Origin: Methanobacteriota archaeon | GTDB lineage: Archaea; Halobacteriota; Methanosarcinia; Methanosarcinales; Methanosarcinaceae | DNA: 64,000 nucleotides | NCBI GenBank assembly: GCA_023399215.1 | Contig: JAEWQJ010000011.1 | Coordinates: 124,001 to 188,000, forward strand | Reading direction: 5' to 3' | Part shown: one piece after another, positions 34,821 to 43,053 of the stretch | Layout of the letters: each line of letters opens with the position of its first letter | How positions within the stretch are numbered: the first letter of the stretch is position 1 | The notes under the pieces: model-generated | The model's input: the letters and a program-made list of their open reading frames with translations, nothing else | What the model was told of the DNA's origin: nothing | Databases searched by the model: none | Made by a program: the position numbers and the translations under genes

Positions 34821-35075
34821 ATGAAAATTACAGGTACAATTGAATTTCCGGATCCCGAATCAAGAAAATCCGCTGCGAAAATTCTGCAAGCTCTTTCTCC
34901 GGATAACCTAAGAAGCATGGAAAGTGAAATCCATGAAGATAAAGTTGCTGTCAGGTTTCATTCTGAGAAAATAGGCTCTCTTCTTGCAACGGTTGATGAT
35001 TTTCTCATGAACGTTAAAATTGGAGAAGGAATAGAAGAGGCTATGAAAAAAGACGATAAAGTCCAGGAAAGCTAA
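34821..35075 (+). CDS. pcc1: KEOPS complex subunit Pcc1
   Basis: 84 aa, the full family length. Pcc1 is the dimerising KEOPS subunit that helps Kae1 put t6A on tRNA at position 37. Recognised from ITGTIEFPDPESRKSAAKILQALSPDN and the dimer strand DKVAVRFHSEKIGSLLATVDDFLMN. ATG at 34821 preferred over 34809 because GGGAG lies five bases before. Follows recJ. The next gene on this strand is 2.9 kb away, and rps3ae, its usual neighbour, is 22 kb away. Confidence 0.88.
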   Translation: MKITGTIEFPDPESRKSAAKILQALSPDNLRSMESEIHEDKVAVRFHSEKIGSLLATVDDFLMNVKIGEGIEEAMKKDDKVQES

Positions 35076-35268
35076 TTCACTTACAAGTTTTCTTTCTTCT
35101 GTTTTCTTTTCTTTACACTTTTTCCTTTGTTTTCTTTCTTTTTTCATACATTTTTCTCTTTTACTTATTTCTTTATTATTGTGTTTATTTTCTTTCTCTT
35201 TTCCTTCTCTTTTTCTGTTTTAATTTTTTTATTTTCTTTTTTCCTTTCCATTTTCATCGCGGTAATCA
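35076..35268 (+). repeat. Long T/C-rich tract after pcc1
   Basis: 190 bp of almost pure pyrimidine on the plus strand (TTTTCTTTCTTTTTTCAT-like). As RNA it is a series of U-runs after recJ-pcc1, a likely termination zone. It also covers the 3' flank of the converging protease gene. No gene. Confidence 0.6.
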
Positions 35269-37503
35269 TCAATTCCCTGAACCTTCCCGCCATAGCTGTA
35301 TCAGTTCTATGAGCCTCTCGTCCGTGAGTTCTGCTCCGGTTTCAGGGATCTGTATGCCACTGCGATAGATATGGATAGCTTCTTGCAGCTCTTCGGTGCT
35401 TATATTTTCCCCTTCCTGGGAATCCGGGCTATCCCAGGGATTCCATGTGCGGACTTTCCAGTTCCAGTTCTGTGCAATGTTTTTGTCTCCTGTTCTGGCA
35501 ATTGCTGTGACATTATAAAAACCTGGAGAGCGGATGGTCTCCGTGTATGAGCTATCCTTAACGCTGGATTCGGAAACTTTACTTTCTCCATTAAAATACC
35601 AGCTTATATCGCAGGCATAATTTGTACTGATACTGAACTCCTGTTTCTCTCCTTTGTAGGTTGTTACATTCTCTACGGGGCTGGCTGAGTCAATTGAAAG
35701 GGGGACCACTTTTATATAACCTATTTTAGTTTCGGTGTCAGACCCTTTACTGTTACCGATACTCAGAGAAACAGCATAATTTCCATAAGATCCGTAGGTA
35801 TATATTGGGTTCTGGGCTGTTGAGTCGATTTTCCCATCTCCGTTTAGATCCCACTTCCAGTAAAAGGCATTACTGGAAAGGTCTGTGAACTGGACTGTAA
35901 GAGGAAACATTCCTATTGTAACGTTTGAAGAAAAGTCAGCCTCAGGGAGCACACTGGTTGTAAAAGCTTTAATGCAGAGATTTGCTTCCGAATTGCTTGA
36001 TATGTCTTCCCACATGACTCCATTAGGGCTCACATAACTTTCTCCGGAATTGGCCTGGGCCTTGCTACTGTAATGGGCTACAGGTTGTTCGGCTGCAAGA
36101 GGACCTGAAGCTGAAGGATTAGCGAATCTTATAACTATTGAAAATTTCTCTCCGGCATGTAATGGCACTCCCGAATTCAGCACATGTGTATGGTATCCTG
36201 GGAAAGAGTATCGGCCGCTTTCCTGTACAAGGTACCCCTGTCCAGAATTCACAGGCCCGGAAACAGGATTTTTGTATATGTATATCTCGTAAGCTGTATT
36301 AAGGTCCGTAGTATAGAACCCTATGGCTTTGAGGGTTTCGTTCCTTTCAGAGGAGAAAACATTACCTCCCCAGGCAACAAGGCTTCCTTCATATTCTTTT
36401 GATACTATCCATCCAAGAGGGTCATACTGGTAGACGTGGTCATAATTATCCTGACTTTCAGATGTGAACACGGCGTTTTCATTGTATCCGAGTTTTGTGT
36501 CGTAGTAGGAAATATAAAAATATCCGTCTTCTCCCCAGGTGTCATCCCAGCTATTTTTCACTATAAAAGCCCCGTCTCCTGGAGGTACCTGTGTAAAGGA
36601 ATTCCTGTCAAAAGAATCATTCCAGCCCACAATGGCTACAGCATGGTTGACGGACAGGCTTCCTGGGTATCGATAAGCATAGTTTCTTTGCTGATAAGAC
36701 CCAGAATTCCAGTATATTGTGGTGTACACAGCCCCGTACTCCATAATTGCATTCTTGATAACCTCGTTATCCAGGGATTCTGTCTTTTCGGGCAGGAAAA
36801 GTGCCTCTTGCACATGTTTCTGTACAGAAAGACCTGTGGGTGAATAAGAAGATGAATCATCATAAGGATCCTCAGATTCATTTACAGGCCCGCTCCAGCG
36901 AGAAAGGTATGCTGTTGATATAAATGCATTGCCACCGTCATCAATAGTAAGATCAAATCCCTGAGAATAGTTCTTTGAGACAAGGTTTTTCATGTTGTTT
37001 TCAGAAAAGTCATAGGTTTTTCCTTCTTTTCCCAGAAGATAAGATTCAAGGGAAGCAATACTTGAAAAAGCCCAGCAGCTTCCATCTTTTCCCTGGTTCT
37101 TTACTGATGTTACTTTTCCTTCCTTACGCAGGTCATAAACAGCCGGCAGGTCTGAACCTGAAGCTCCCAGTAATAGTCTTTCTTCAGAGTTTGCAAGTTC
37201 TGACAGGTCTACAGGTGAGGGTTTATACCCTGTACTTGAAAGCTGTCCGTAACTGCCTACAAAAGAAAAAGCTTCAATTGAGTCAGTCTGCTGGTCTTCC
37301 AGAAAGTCGGGGTTCATTGGAGCTGTTTTAATTACGGATTCGACCACTGAACCATCAGAAGATGTGCAGTTTTGCAGCATTTCAGAGTCTTCGGTATTTC
37401 CGGCGGCAAACCCCAGGCTGCCTGGCAGGCACAAAATCAAAACCATAAACAAAAGCAGAAAATATTTTGTTTTTTTAAGCAGGGAAAGTTTTATTCTTTT
37501 CAA
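35269..37503 (-). CDS. Secreted papain-like (C1A) cysteine protease with PKD domain
   Basis: 744 aa from TTG at 37503, chosen because GAGG lies nine bases before and gives a clean signal peptide (LKKTKYFLLLFMVLILCLPG); the longer reading to 37584 lacks an SD. Residues about 110-370 are the C1A catalytic domain: VKNQGKDGSCWAFS (Gln and Cys), NHAVAIVGWND (His), KNSWDDTWGEDGYFYIS (Asn). Residues 375-515 a beta domain; about 520-605 a PKD domain (TVQFTDLSSNAFYWKWDLNGDGKID); a C-terminal dockerin-like helical pair (STEELQEAIHIYRSG, ERLIELIQLWREG). Probably degrades or processes proteins at the cell surface. Confidence 0.85.
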   Translation of the reverse strand: MKRIKLSLLKKTKYFLLLFMVLILCLPGSLGFAAGNTEDSEMLQNCTSSDGSVVESVIKTAPMNPDFLEDQQTDSIEAFSFVGSYGQLSSTGYKPSPVDLSELANSEERLLLGASGSDLPAVYDLRKEGKVTSVKNQGKDGSCWAFSSIASLESYLLGKEGKTYDFSENNMKNLVSKNYSQGFDLTIDDGGNAFISTAYLSRWSGPVNESEDPYDDSSSYSPTGLSVQKHVQEALFLPEKTESLDNEVIKNAIMEYGAVYTTIYWNSGSYQQRNYAYRYPGSLSVNHAVAIVGWNDSFDRNSFTQVPPGDGAFIVKNSWDDTWGEDGYFYISYYDTKLGYNENAVFTSESQDNYDHVYQYDPLGWIVSKEYEGSLVAWGGNVFSSERNETLKAIGFYTTDLNTAYEIYIYKNPVSGPVNSGQGYLVQESGRYSFPGYHTHVLNSGVPLHAGEKFSIVIRFANPSASGPLAAEQPVAHYSSKAQANSGESYVSPNGVMWEDISSNSEANLCIKAFTTSVLPEADFSSNVTIGMFPLTVQFTDLSSNAFYWKWDLNGDGKIDSTAQNPIYTYGSYGNYAVSLSIGNSKGSDTETKIGYIKVVPLSIDSASPVENVTTYKGEKQEFSISTNYACDISWYFNGESKVSESSVKDSSYTETIRSPGFYNVTAIARTGDKNIAQNWNWKVRTWNPWDSPDSQEGENISTEELQEAIHIYRSGIQIPETGAELTDERLIELIQLWREGSGN

Positions 37504-37931
37504 GATCTTTAGCCTCGGTGAGATCGGTTCCTGGCGAGCCGGTATAAGCTTTTTTGGAGCTTGCCGGGAGGTGCACTTTATCATTATTTTGCAACTGACT
37601 TATAGAACTATTTATGAGATTTGCCTATAAGTTCTTTTCCAACTGAGTAATCTTTTTTATTACATCTTATGAACTATTTTTCTTCACAAAAGCTAAATAT
37701 CGATTGCAACTAACAAATTAATCTCATCTCAATTCTTTCTAAACATATATTAAATAATATAAATAATTAAATTGTTATATCCATTTCTAATTTAGTTTCA
37801 TTTATCTGGTTTTAATCTCATTTATTTAATTTTTACAAACTATTTTATTGAGGCTGTAATTTCCAATAGAAAGAAACATTACTCTTGTCCGTCCATACTT
37901 TATAGGGACACTTTAAGGAGGGGGTGGAAAC
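37504..37931. other. Divergent intergenic region
   Basis: 428 bp between the protease and the ferritin-like gene, so both promoters lie here. Very AT-rich from 37700 to 37850 with a TATA-like ATATAAATAATTAAA near 37758. No gene or RNA seen. Confidence 0.4.
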
Positions 37932-38207
37932 CTGCTTTCGGAAGCACTTGTAAACCTTGAAAAAACCAGACCAGAAGATCTTGAAAAAGAGATCCTTAGA
38001 ACTGCCATGATTGCAGAGCTGGATGCTATCAACATTTATGAGCAAATGGCAAATCTGGCAAAAAGCGAAGAAATTCGTAAAGTCCTGCTTGACATTGCCA
38101 GAGAAGAAAAAATCCATGTAGCTATGTTTGAAACCGTGCTCTTGCAAACTGATAAAGAGTTTTTGAAAATCTATTCGGACTATGCTCTGGCTAGAAGCAG
38201 AAAATAA
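37932..38207 (+). CDS. Ferritin-like/rubrerythrin-like small protein, apparent CTG start
   Basis: 91 aa. Helical ferritin-like fold with metal-ligand motifs: AELDAINIYEQMA (helix 1 E..Y) and DIAREEKIHVAMFE (E..EE..H). Relatives include encapsulin-cargo-type ferritin-like proteins in archaea, which oxidise iron or handle peroxide. Homologous sequence (ALVNLEKTRPEDLEKEILRTAM) continues 25 codons upstream of the first ATG (38007). The only start that fits is CTG at 37932, seven bases after AAGGAGGGGG. No ATG, GTG or TTG is available in frame there. Single gene. Confidence 0.75.
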   Translation: MLSEALVNLEKTRPEDLEKEILRTAMIAELDAINIYEQMANLAKSEEIRKVLLDIAREEKIHVAMFETVLLQTDKEFLKIYSDYALARSRK

Positions 38208-38248
38208 GCTTAAAATCCATTTGCAACCATATTTTCTATTGATCCTCC

Positions 38249-38704
38249 ATGCCTGAAGAATACGAGAAGAAAAGACACTTTCAAAAAACGCCTGAACCGC
38301 AGACCAGTGATTTTAAACAAAGCTCCGACAAACCGATTTTTGTGGTTCAGCGCCATGATGCGCATAAGCTTCACTATGATTTTCGCCTAGAAATGGATGG
38401 AGTTTTGAAAAGCTGGGCTGTGCCAAAGGAGCCCCCGAAGGAGGCAGGTACCAGACGGCTTGCTATCGAGACCGAAGACCATCCGCTGGCATATGCCGAT
38501 TTTGAGGGAGAAATTCCGGCCGGAGAGTACGGAGCCGGCAAGGTTGAGATCTGGGATAAGGGAACTTTTGAGCTTTTGAAACGTGAGGAAAAGGAAATTG
38601 TAGTGGCACTTGAAGGAGAAGAATTGAAAGGGATTTATGTTTTAATACGGACAAAATACGGAAAAGGCGAAAAAGGCTGGCTCTTCTTTAAAAAGTCCAG
38701 CTAA
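38249..38704 (+). CDS. Stand-alone LigD-type 3'-phosphoesterase
   Basis: 151 aa. The 3'-phosphoesterase domain of bacterial LigD, here without ligase or polymerase: FVVQRHDAHKLHYDFRLEMDG with the metal-binding His and Asp residues, LKSWAVPKEP, then EDHPLAYADFEGEIPAGEYGAG and the WLFFKK end. Removes 3' phosphates or ribonucleotides at DNA ends. Known as a separate protein in Methanosarcina and some other archaea. No Ku or LigD neighbour in this window. Confidence 0.88.
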   Translation: MPEEYEKKRHFQKTPEPQTSDFKQSSDKPIFVVQRHDAHKLHYDFRLEMDGVLKSWAVPKEPPKEAGTRRLAIETEDHPLAYADFEGEIPAGEYGAGKVEIWDKGTFELLKREEKEIVVALEGEELKGIYVLIRTKYGKGEKGWLFFKKSS

Positions 38705-38805
38705 AAGCAGACTTTGACTTAATATTTCTGAACACGCAGGCCGTGCCTCAAGAGTGAAACGTGGGTCAGACCCTGATCTTTTTAAACCATTGCGAGTATA
38801 AGCAT

Positions 38806-39177
38806 ATGGGGATACTTACGGAAGAAAGAGTAAAGATCAATGTTTTTGAAATTGCCGGGGAAAACTGCTGCGTTGCCGTCTGTGACGGGCAGAAAGTTTA
38901 TGATATTATTATGGCTGCGCTCTGTGAAAATAAGAAAATAGAACTCTCTTTTGCATACGTGAATGAGCTTACGCCTGCCTTTTTGAATTCGGCAATAGGA
39001 CAGCTTTATGGCTGTTTTCCTGCAGAGCAGATTGAGAGCAGCCTCTTATTCACGGATATCTTCGAGGAAGACGAGATTATCCTTAAGAGGGTTATCGAGC
39101 GGGCGAAAACCTATTTTGAGCGTGCATATGCCTGCAGAAAGGCGTTGAAAGACGTGCTTGGAGGAGAAGATGCGTAA
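38806..39177 (+). CDS. STAS-like DUF4325 protein
   Basis: 123 aa from ATG at 38806 (earlier GTG at 38761 possible). DUF4325 fold resembling STAS antisigma-type domains: DGQKVYDIIMAAL, IELSFAYVNELTPAFLNSAIGQLYG, LLFTDIFEEDE. DUF4325 proteins are often beside kinase-like ATPases or in small conflict-type gene pairs. The gene overlaps the PIN gene by 8 bp, so they are one unit; this protein may control the PIN nuclease. Confidence 0.7.
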   Translation: MGILTEERVKINVFEIAGENCCVAVCDGQKVYDIIMAALCENKKIELSFAYVNELTPAFLNSAIGQLYGCFPAEQIESSLLFTDIFEEDEIILKRVIERAKTYFERAYACRKALKDVLGGEDA

Positions 39178-39829
39178 GAGCGTTCACCAAGCAACTGTTT
39201 TTCCAGTTAGGCGCCGCCCAAGGCTTCGCGCCGGAGTGCCAAGACCCGTAAAACCTGCTCCTGTAAAGGTACATTCCATAGAAAAATATGATTTTCCCGA
39301 AGGCAAAAGCTATTTCTTTGACACCAACATCTGGCTGTACATCTACGGCCCAATAGGCTGGCCTGACCAGCGGTCGGACGCCTATTCAAAGGCTTTGAAA
39401 GAAATAAGGAACTCTGAGGGCACGATCTATATAAACTGCATGATAATTTCAGAATTCATAAATACCTTTGCCAGAATTGAGTTTAAGCAGCAGGCCGAAT
39501 TTACGAGGTTCAAGGAATTCCGAAACTCTCTGGCATTTCGGGCAATTGCCCAGGATATAGCCTATAACGTAAGAAAAATTCTTAAAAACACCCTCGCCTG
39601 CGACCCCGAAATGGAAGCTATAGACCTTCCTGAAGTCATGGACATGTTCGCACAGGGAAAATACGATTTTAATGATCTTATCTTTGCCCAGATATGCCGA
39701 GCAAAAAATATGGTTTTCGTAACCCATGACAAAGATTTTAGTGAACTTGGAGTCGAGATCCTAACCGCAAATGAGAGGCTGGTAGATGTGGGGAGAGAAG
39801 GGAAAGAAGGAAAAGAAGGGAGGAAATGA
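39170..39829 (+). CDS. PIN-domain nuclease with long basic N-terminus
   Basis: 219 aa from ATG at 39170 (SD GGAGGAGA). Residues 1-35 are basic and Pro/Arg-rich (RRRPRLRAGVPRPVKPA); residues about 43-205 form a PIN domain with the acidic residues in YFFDTNIWLY (D), IISEFINTFAR (E), FNDLIFAQ (D) and VTHDKDF (D). Most PIN proteins are RNases. The gene starts within the end of the DUF4325 gene, so the pair is probably co-translated. The repeated GREGKEGKEGRK end is low complexity. Confidence 0.78.
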   Translation: MRKSVHQATVFPVRRRPRLRAGVPRPVKPAPVKVHSIEKYDFPEGKSYFFDTNIWLYIYGPIGWPDQRSDAYSKALKEIRNSEGTIYINCMIISEFINTFARIEFKQQAEFTRFKEFRNSLAFRAIAQDIAYNVRKILKNTLACDPEMEAIDLPEVMDMFAQGKYDFNDLIFAQICRAKNMVFVTHDKDFSELGVEILTANERLVDVGREGKEGKEGRK

Positions 39830-39870
39830 CCGGTTTTTAGTTTCCTATTTTTCAGGCTTAACCTCAAGAT

Positions 39871-39993
39871 CTAGTTCAGTTGATTTTTTATTCTTCTGTT
39901 TAATTCGTCAAGGGTCTCTGCCTGCGTGTGACATCCAGGAAGTTCAGGTATAGAAGCTACTTAAATGCCGCTTTCGTCCTGTTTAAATGTCAA
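39871..39993 (-). pseudogene. hicB: hicB antitoxin relic with internal stop
   Basis: Read from TTG at 39993: TFKQDESGI, stop (TAA at 39961-39963), VASIPELPGCHTQAETLDEL, then NRRIKNQLN and a stop. This is the HicB N-terminal fold (D-x-G-Y-x-VAS.PELPGC.TQ...TL.E), with the usual Tyr codon turned into TAA. About 40 residues remain. Same strand and 3 bp after the 108-aa gene. Confidence 0.6.
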
Positions 39994-39996
39994 TCT

Positions 39997-40323
39997 TCAA
40001 ATCAATTTTAACTTTGGGATTTCATAGTCCAGTTCTTCAGCTATGGATAAGTCCAGATCTAAATAAGGTTTTTCAAACCTGTTTTCGTCAAAAATGGTGA
40101 AATTGCCTTTTCCTGTTTTGATTATAAAGCAGTTTTTATCCCTTAGCTCCTTAGATTGCTCGGAGTAGAAATCAATTGAAAGGTAATTCGGAGTGAAACT
40201 TGATACTTTTAAATTGTGCCTTGTTTTGTACTCGGAGAAATTTCTTTCTGTGGAGTGACCTTGCGTGGAAAGTTCTTTGAGAAACTCGGGGTCATCGAGG
40301 AGCGTAAAACATACATTATGCAT
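39997..40323 (-). CDS. Unknown 108-aa protein
   Basis: Soluble; beta-rich centre (FTPNYLSIDFYSEQS, NCFIIKTGKGNFTIFDENRF). Not recognised. ATG start, poor SD. It lies just upstream of the hicB relic, so it may belong to a decayed toxin-antitoxin gene group. It could itself be a fragment. Confidence 0.4.
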   Translation of the reverse strand: MHNVCFTLLDDPEFLKELSTQGHSTERNFSEYKTRHNLKVSSFTPNYLSIDFYSEQSKELRDKNCFIIKTGKGNFTIFDENRFEKPYLDLDLSIAEELDYEIPKLKLI

Positions 40324-40440
40324 AATATATAACAGTAGGACGACAGTTAATAAGTTTTTTTATTAAGAAACCGGTGAGAAACTTGGCGAAAATGATTCAT
40401 GCTGGCTCACAATCGAATAAAAGGCAAAATGGTCTGAATA

Positions 40441-40572
40441 TTTCTATAAAAATATATTTTTTGCGACTGCTGCTCCCCTCTCTCCCAACCTGCCGTTTTT
40501 TCCAAAATCATGAAATTCTCAAACCGGCCCCCAAAATAGATAATTCTTAATAGAACCGGGAATACCTGAGAT
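40441..40572 (+). repeat. Direct repeat, copy 1
   Basis: Shares TTTCTATAAAAATATATTT, CTCTC(C)C.ACCTGCCGTTTTTTCC, AAAATCAT.AAAT.CTCAAACCGG and GGGAAT.CCTGAGAT with 41934-42056, same orientation, about 1.5 kb apart. An open frame reading through it on the minus strand is not considered coding. Confidence 0.75.
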
Positions 40573-40728
40573 TTTTCCCACGACAAATTTATCATTTATG
40601 CAAATGAAAATACTATTAATTCCATTTTACTGGTTGAAAAGCTGGCTTGACGGCTCCAGAAAAAGGTTACTGAAAGGAATTAATAGTAGTGCTCTTATAA
40701 TCAGATTTACCAAACCGGGGAGAAGATA

Positions 40729-41028
40729 ATGCTTACAAAAGAAGAGATAGAGAGCCAGATTATGGACCTCTGGGATGAGATCTTTGATCTTGACGACAAA
40801 AGCAAAGAAGAATTAGAGGCTAAGTATGCAGAATGGCGGGAAGTAGAACCACGACTGAACGAAGGGGTAGATGAACTCGTAATACATATCGAGTCAATGA
40901 AAGGAATCAGTGAAGAAAGCCTGCTTATCTACAAAGAGGTTAAAGAAATCAAAATCAGGTACAAGCAGCAGAAGGATGAGATACAGGCAAAAATAGATGC
41001 ACTGAAGAAGGAAAAAGAACGGGTGTAA
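40729..41028 (+). CDS. Small charged coiled-coil protein
   Basis: 99 aa, helical throughout with heptads (EEIESQIMDLWDEIFDLDDKSKEEL, later EVKEIKIRYKQQKDEIQAKIDALKKEKERV). SD GGGGAGAAG before the ATG. Not recognised. It sits between the two direct repeats, with hicB after it, so it may be part of the mobile cargo. Confidence 0.55.
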   Translation: MLTKEEIESQIMDLWDEIFDLDDKSKEELEAKYAEWREVEPRLNEGVDELVIHIESMKGISEESLLIYKEVKEIKIRYKQQKDEIQAKIDALKKEKERV

Positions 41029-41187
41029 AGATGTTACTGGCTGCCTTTCCAGAAGAGGCCGAAAAGTAAGATACTTTCAATACATTTCATAATTATTTTG
41101 TTCTTGTTTTTTCATGCAAGGCTGCCACTGGTAAGTTCTTCAAAATTAAATCTCTTAAAAAATATATTTTTTAAGCTTTGTGCCCCA

Positions 41188-41231
41188 CTTTGTGCTCCCT
41201 TTGTGCTCCCTTTGTGCTCCCTTTGTGCTCC
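41188..41231. repeat. Four perfect 11-bp tandem repeats
   Basis: CTTTGTGCTCC four times, preceded by a diverged unit (CTTTGTGCCCCA). No gene. Possibly a U-rich terminator array or slippage product. Confidence 0.85.
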
Positions 41232-41374
41232 CTCTTTCTCAACCCTCGACAAGTTCCAGTTTCCTGTAAGTTTCCTCTAAAACATCTCATGGCAAAAAGA
41301 CTGATCTACATCAGAATTTTCGAGCCGGCATCAGCAAGATAAACATTTTATAGCAATGCGTAAATCTGTTAATT

Positions 41375-41620
41375 ATGGTCGAAATGTACAGATTTTCAGC
41401 TGTCATCCAAAAAGAAGGAAAATGGTATGTTTCATGGTGCCCCGAACTTGATATTGCAAGCCAGGGAGAAACAATTGAAGAAGCCATTGAAAACTTAAAA
41501 GAAGCAATCGAACTCTATCTCGAAGACGAATATGCTCAGATCCCCGCAGCTGGCCAGGTTTTTACCACAACGGTAGAGGTCTCTTCCCATGCCAAAACTT
41601 CCCACCCCGTCAGCTCGTGA
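41375..41620 (+). CDS. hicB: HicB-family antitoxin
   Basis: 81 aa. HicB N-terminal domain: YRFSAVIQKEGKWYVSWCPELDIASQGETIEEAIENLKEAIELYLED. No clear C-terminal DNA-binding helix-turn-helix, as in other short HicB proteins. ATG at 41375 or 41384. It overlaps the start of a broken hicA by 32 bp in another frame, the usual arrangement when the antitoxin comes first. With its toxin broken, it may be idle. Confidence 0.82.
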   Translation: MVEMYRFSAVIQKEGKWYVSWCPELDIASQGETIEEAIENLKEAIELYLEDEYAQIPAAGQVFTTTVEVSSHAKTSHPVSS

Positions 41621-41802
41621 AGTTATCAGGGCACTCAGCAGCCAGGGGTTTCAGGTGGTTTCTCAGAAAGGAAGTCACGTAATTTTGCAAAGAGAATCAA
41701 ACCTGGTCACTGTACCTTCTATGATCCTATAAAAAATCTACATTAAACGCAATCCTGAAGCAGGCTGACGTTTCACTTGAAAAATTGCTTGGGCACCTTT
41801 AA
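41589..41802 (+). pseudogene. hicA: Frameshifted hicA toxin
   Basis: Begins MPKLPTPSAREVIRALSSQG with GSHVILQRES and VTVPS, the HicA fold with its catalytic His, then stops early (CTATAA). The proper ending (KSTLNAILKQADVSLEKLL, then GHL and TAA at 41800-41802) is present in another frame. Total length is 214 bp, one more than a multiple of three, so a net single-base shift near 41725-41742, probably with two indels. The toxin would lack its C-terminal half. Confidence 0.7.
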
Positions 41803-41933
41803 TTTTAAGTGACTTTTTTTGAACAGCTTAATTTTGTGCAAGATTTGATTGACTGAAACAGGGATCTTCGATTGCTTTCAGACGGGACAATGCAGAGTGT
41901 ATTTCAAATAGCCTACATAATTATTTCTATAAA

Positions 41934-42056
41934 AATATATTTCCGGCGCGTACTGTTTCCTTCTCTCCCCACCTGCCGTTTTTTCCAAAATCATAAAATC
42001 CTCAAACCGGACTCCTGAATGCAAAATTTTTGATAGTGCCCGGGAATTCCTGAGAT
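41934..42056 (+). repeat. Direct repeat, copy 2
   Basis: Second copy of the 40441-40572 element. The two bracket the coiled-coil gene and hicBA, so this 1.4 kb could have moved or could be lost by recombination. Confidence 0.75.
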
Positions 42057-42073
42057 ACTTGTTGAAAGCTTAA

Positions 42074-42205
42074 GGAGGAGATTTTGGAATTTACTGGGAA
42101 TATCTGTTGGGGAACTTGTTGATGTGAAGGAATTATTGATGAACTTTACGGGATCAGGGGGGTGAAAATGTTGAGAGGGTGCAGGAGAGGAAGAGGGAGA
42201 TTTAG
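42074..42205 (+). pseudogene. Decayed small antitoxin-like gene
   Basis: AAGGAGGAG then ILEFTGN in one frame, VGELVDVKE in a second, IIDELYGIRG in a third and ENVERVQERKREI before a stop in a further one. Read together it gives the usual end of a small antitoxin of archaeal VapB-like type, but with several frameshifts. Assignment is by eye only. Confidence 0.3.
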
Positions 42206-42342
42206 TTGGAAAGTTCTACTTACTGGAGCTTAATTATAGTTCAAATTTCATGTTGCTGCTAACAATAAATTAATGATCAAAATCGATGACTATCGTCTCA
42301 TTTATATTGGAAATTTTGTATTAAACATGGCAAAATAATCGT

Positions 42343-43053
42343 TTATGATTTATAAATCAGCAAAAAATCATCTTTGATTCTATGCTGGTAATCCCAGTAT
42401 TGACCATTGTATTTTTGGGCTACAGTTTTTAAGTTTGGGATCTCGAAATAATTAAAGATGGATCTTGGAAGATGGTTCAGTGATATTTGAGGAGATTGTA
42501 GAATTTCTCTTGAATATAATTCCAGCATAATTCTAAACTGCTCGTCATTCAAAGGCAATCGCCTCTTTAGTATTGCTTTATTTTCTTTTTTTTCAGCAAT
42601 TCCGAAATAATCAAGTGTTTGAATAAAGGATCTCGCAGACCTCCCTACTACATCTCTTTCTCCAAATTCATCAATCATTTTCCTTTTCAGGAACTGTATG
42701 TCAAATTCTTCTCCGAAATCATACAACCGGAAGATATGTTCTGAAATTTTAAACAGAGTTTCTGTTTTCCCGATCAGGTAAAAAAGGTATATCGGCTTCA
42801 TAAATTCAGGACCATACTCTAAACTTAGATCTTTCAGGATCAGATCCTTTCTGACACGAGCTCTATTGTTTTCAGATCTGAGAAAGCACCTGAATAAGAC
42901 CGTCCTTGCCTTCCTTTTTCCTTCCTTTCCGGTCAGTTCAAAGGCGATGCTTTCAAAAGGCGTATTTAACTCAATTAGTTTTTGATCAGAAGTAGCGAGA
43001 AGCAAACTCTCATAAATCCAGTGGGGTCTTAGAGGTCGGTCAAATCCTATCAT
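42343..43053 (-). CDS. brxA: BREX protein BrxA (DUF1819)
   Basis: 236 aa, the last gene of the type 3 BREX operon. BrxA fold: LRPHWIYESLLLATSD near the start, ARTVLFRCFLRSENNRARVRKDL, later GRSARSFIQTLDYFG. Relatives are small helical DNA-binding-type proteins needed for BREX defence in some systems. The ATG overlaps the pglZ stop (ATGA), so it is coupled to it. Confidence 0.85.
   Translation of the reverse strand: MIGFDRPLRPHWIYESLLLATSDQKLIELNTPFESIAFELTGKEGKRKARTVLFRCFLRSENNRARVRKDLILKDLSLEYGPEFMKPIYLFYLIGKTETLFKISEHIFRLYDFGEEFDIQFLKRKMIDEFGERDVVGRSARSFIQTLDYFGIAEKKENKAILKRRLPLNDEQFRIMLELYSREILQSPQISLNHLPRSIFNYFEIPNLKTVAQKYNGQYWDYQHRIKDDFLLIYKS

Noticed and set aside
40407..40595. 62-aa minus-strand frame
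   Set aside because: It runs across the direct repeat, is not open in the second copy and has no SD.
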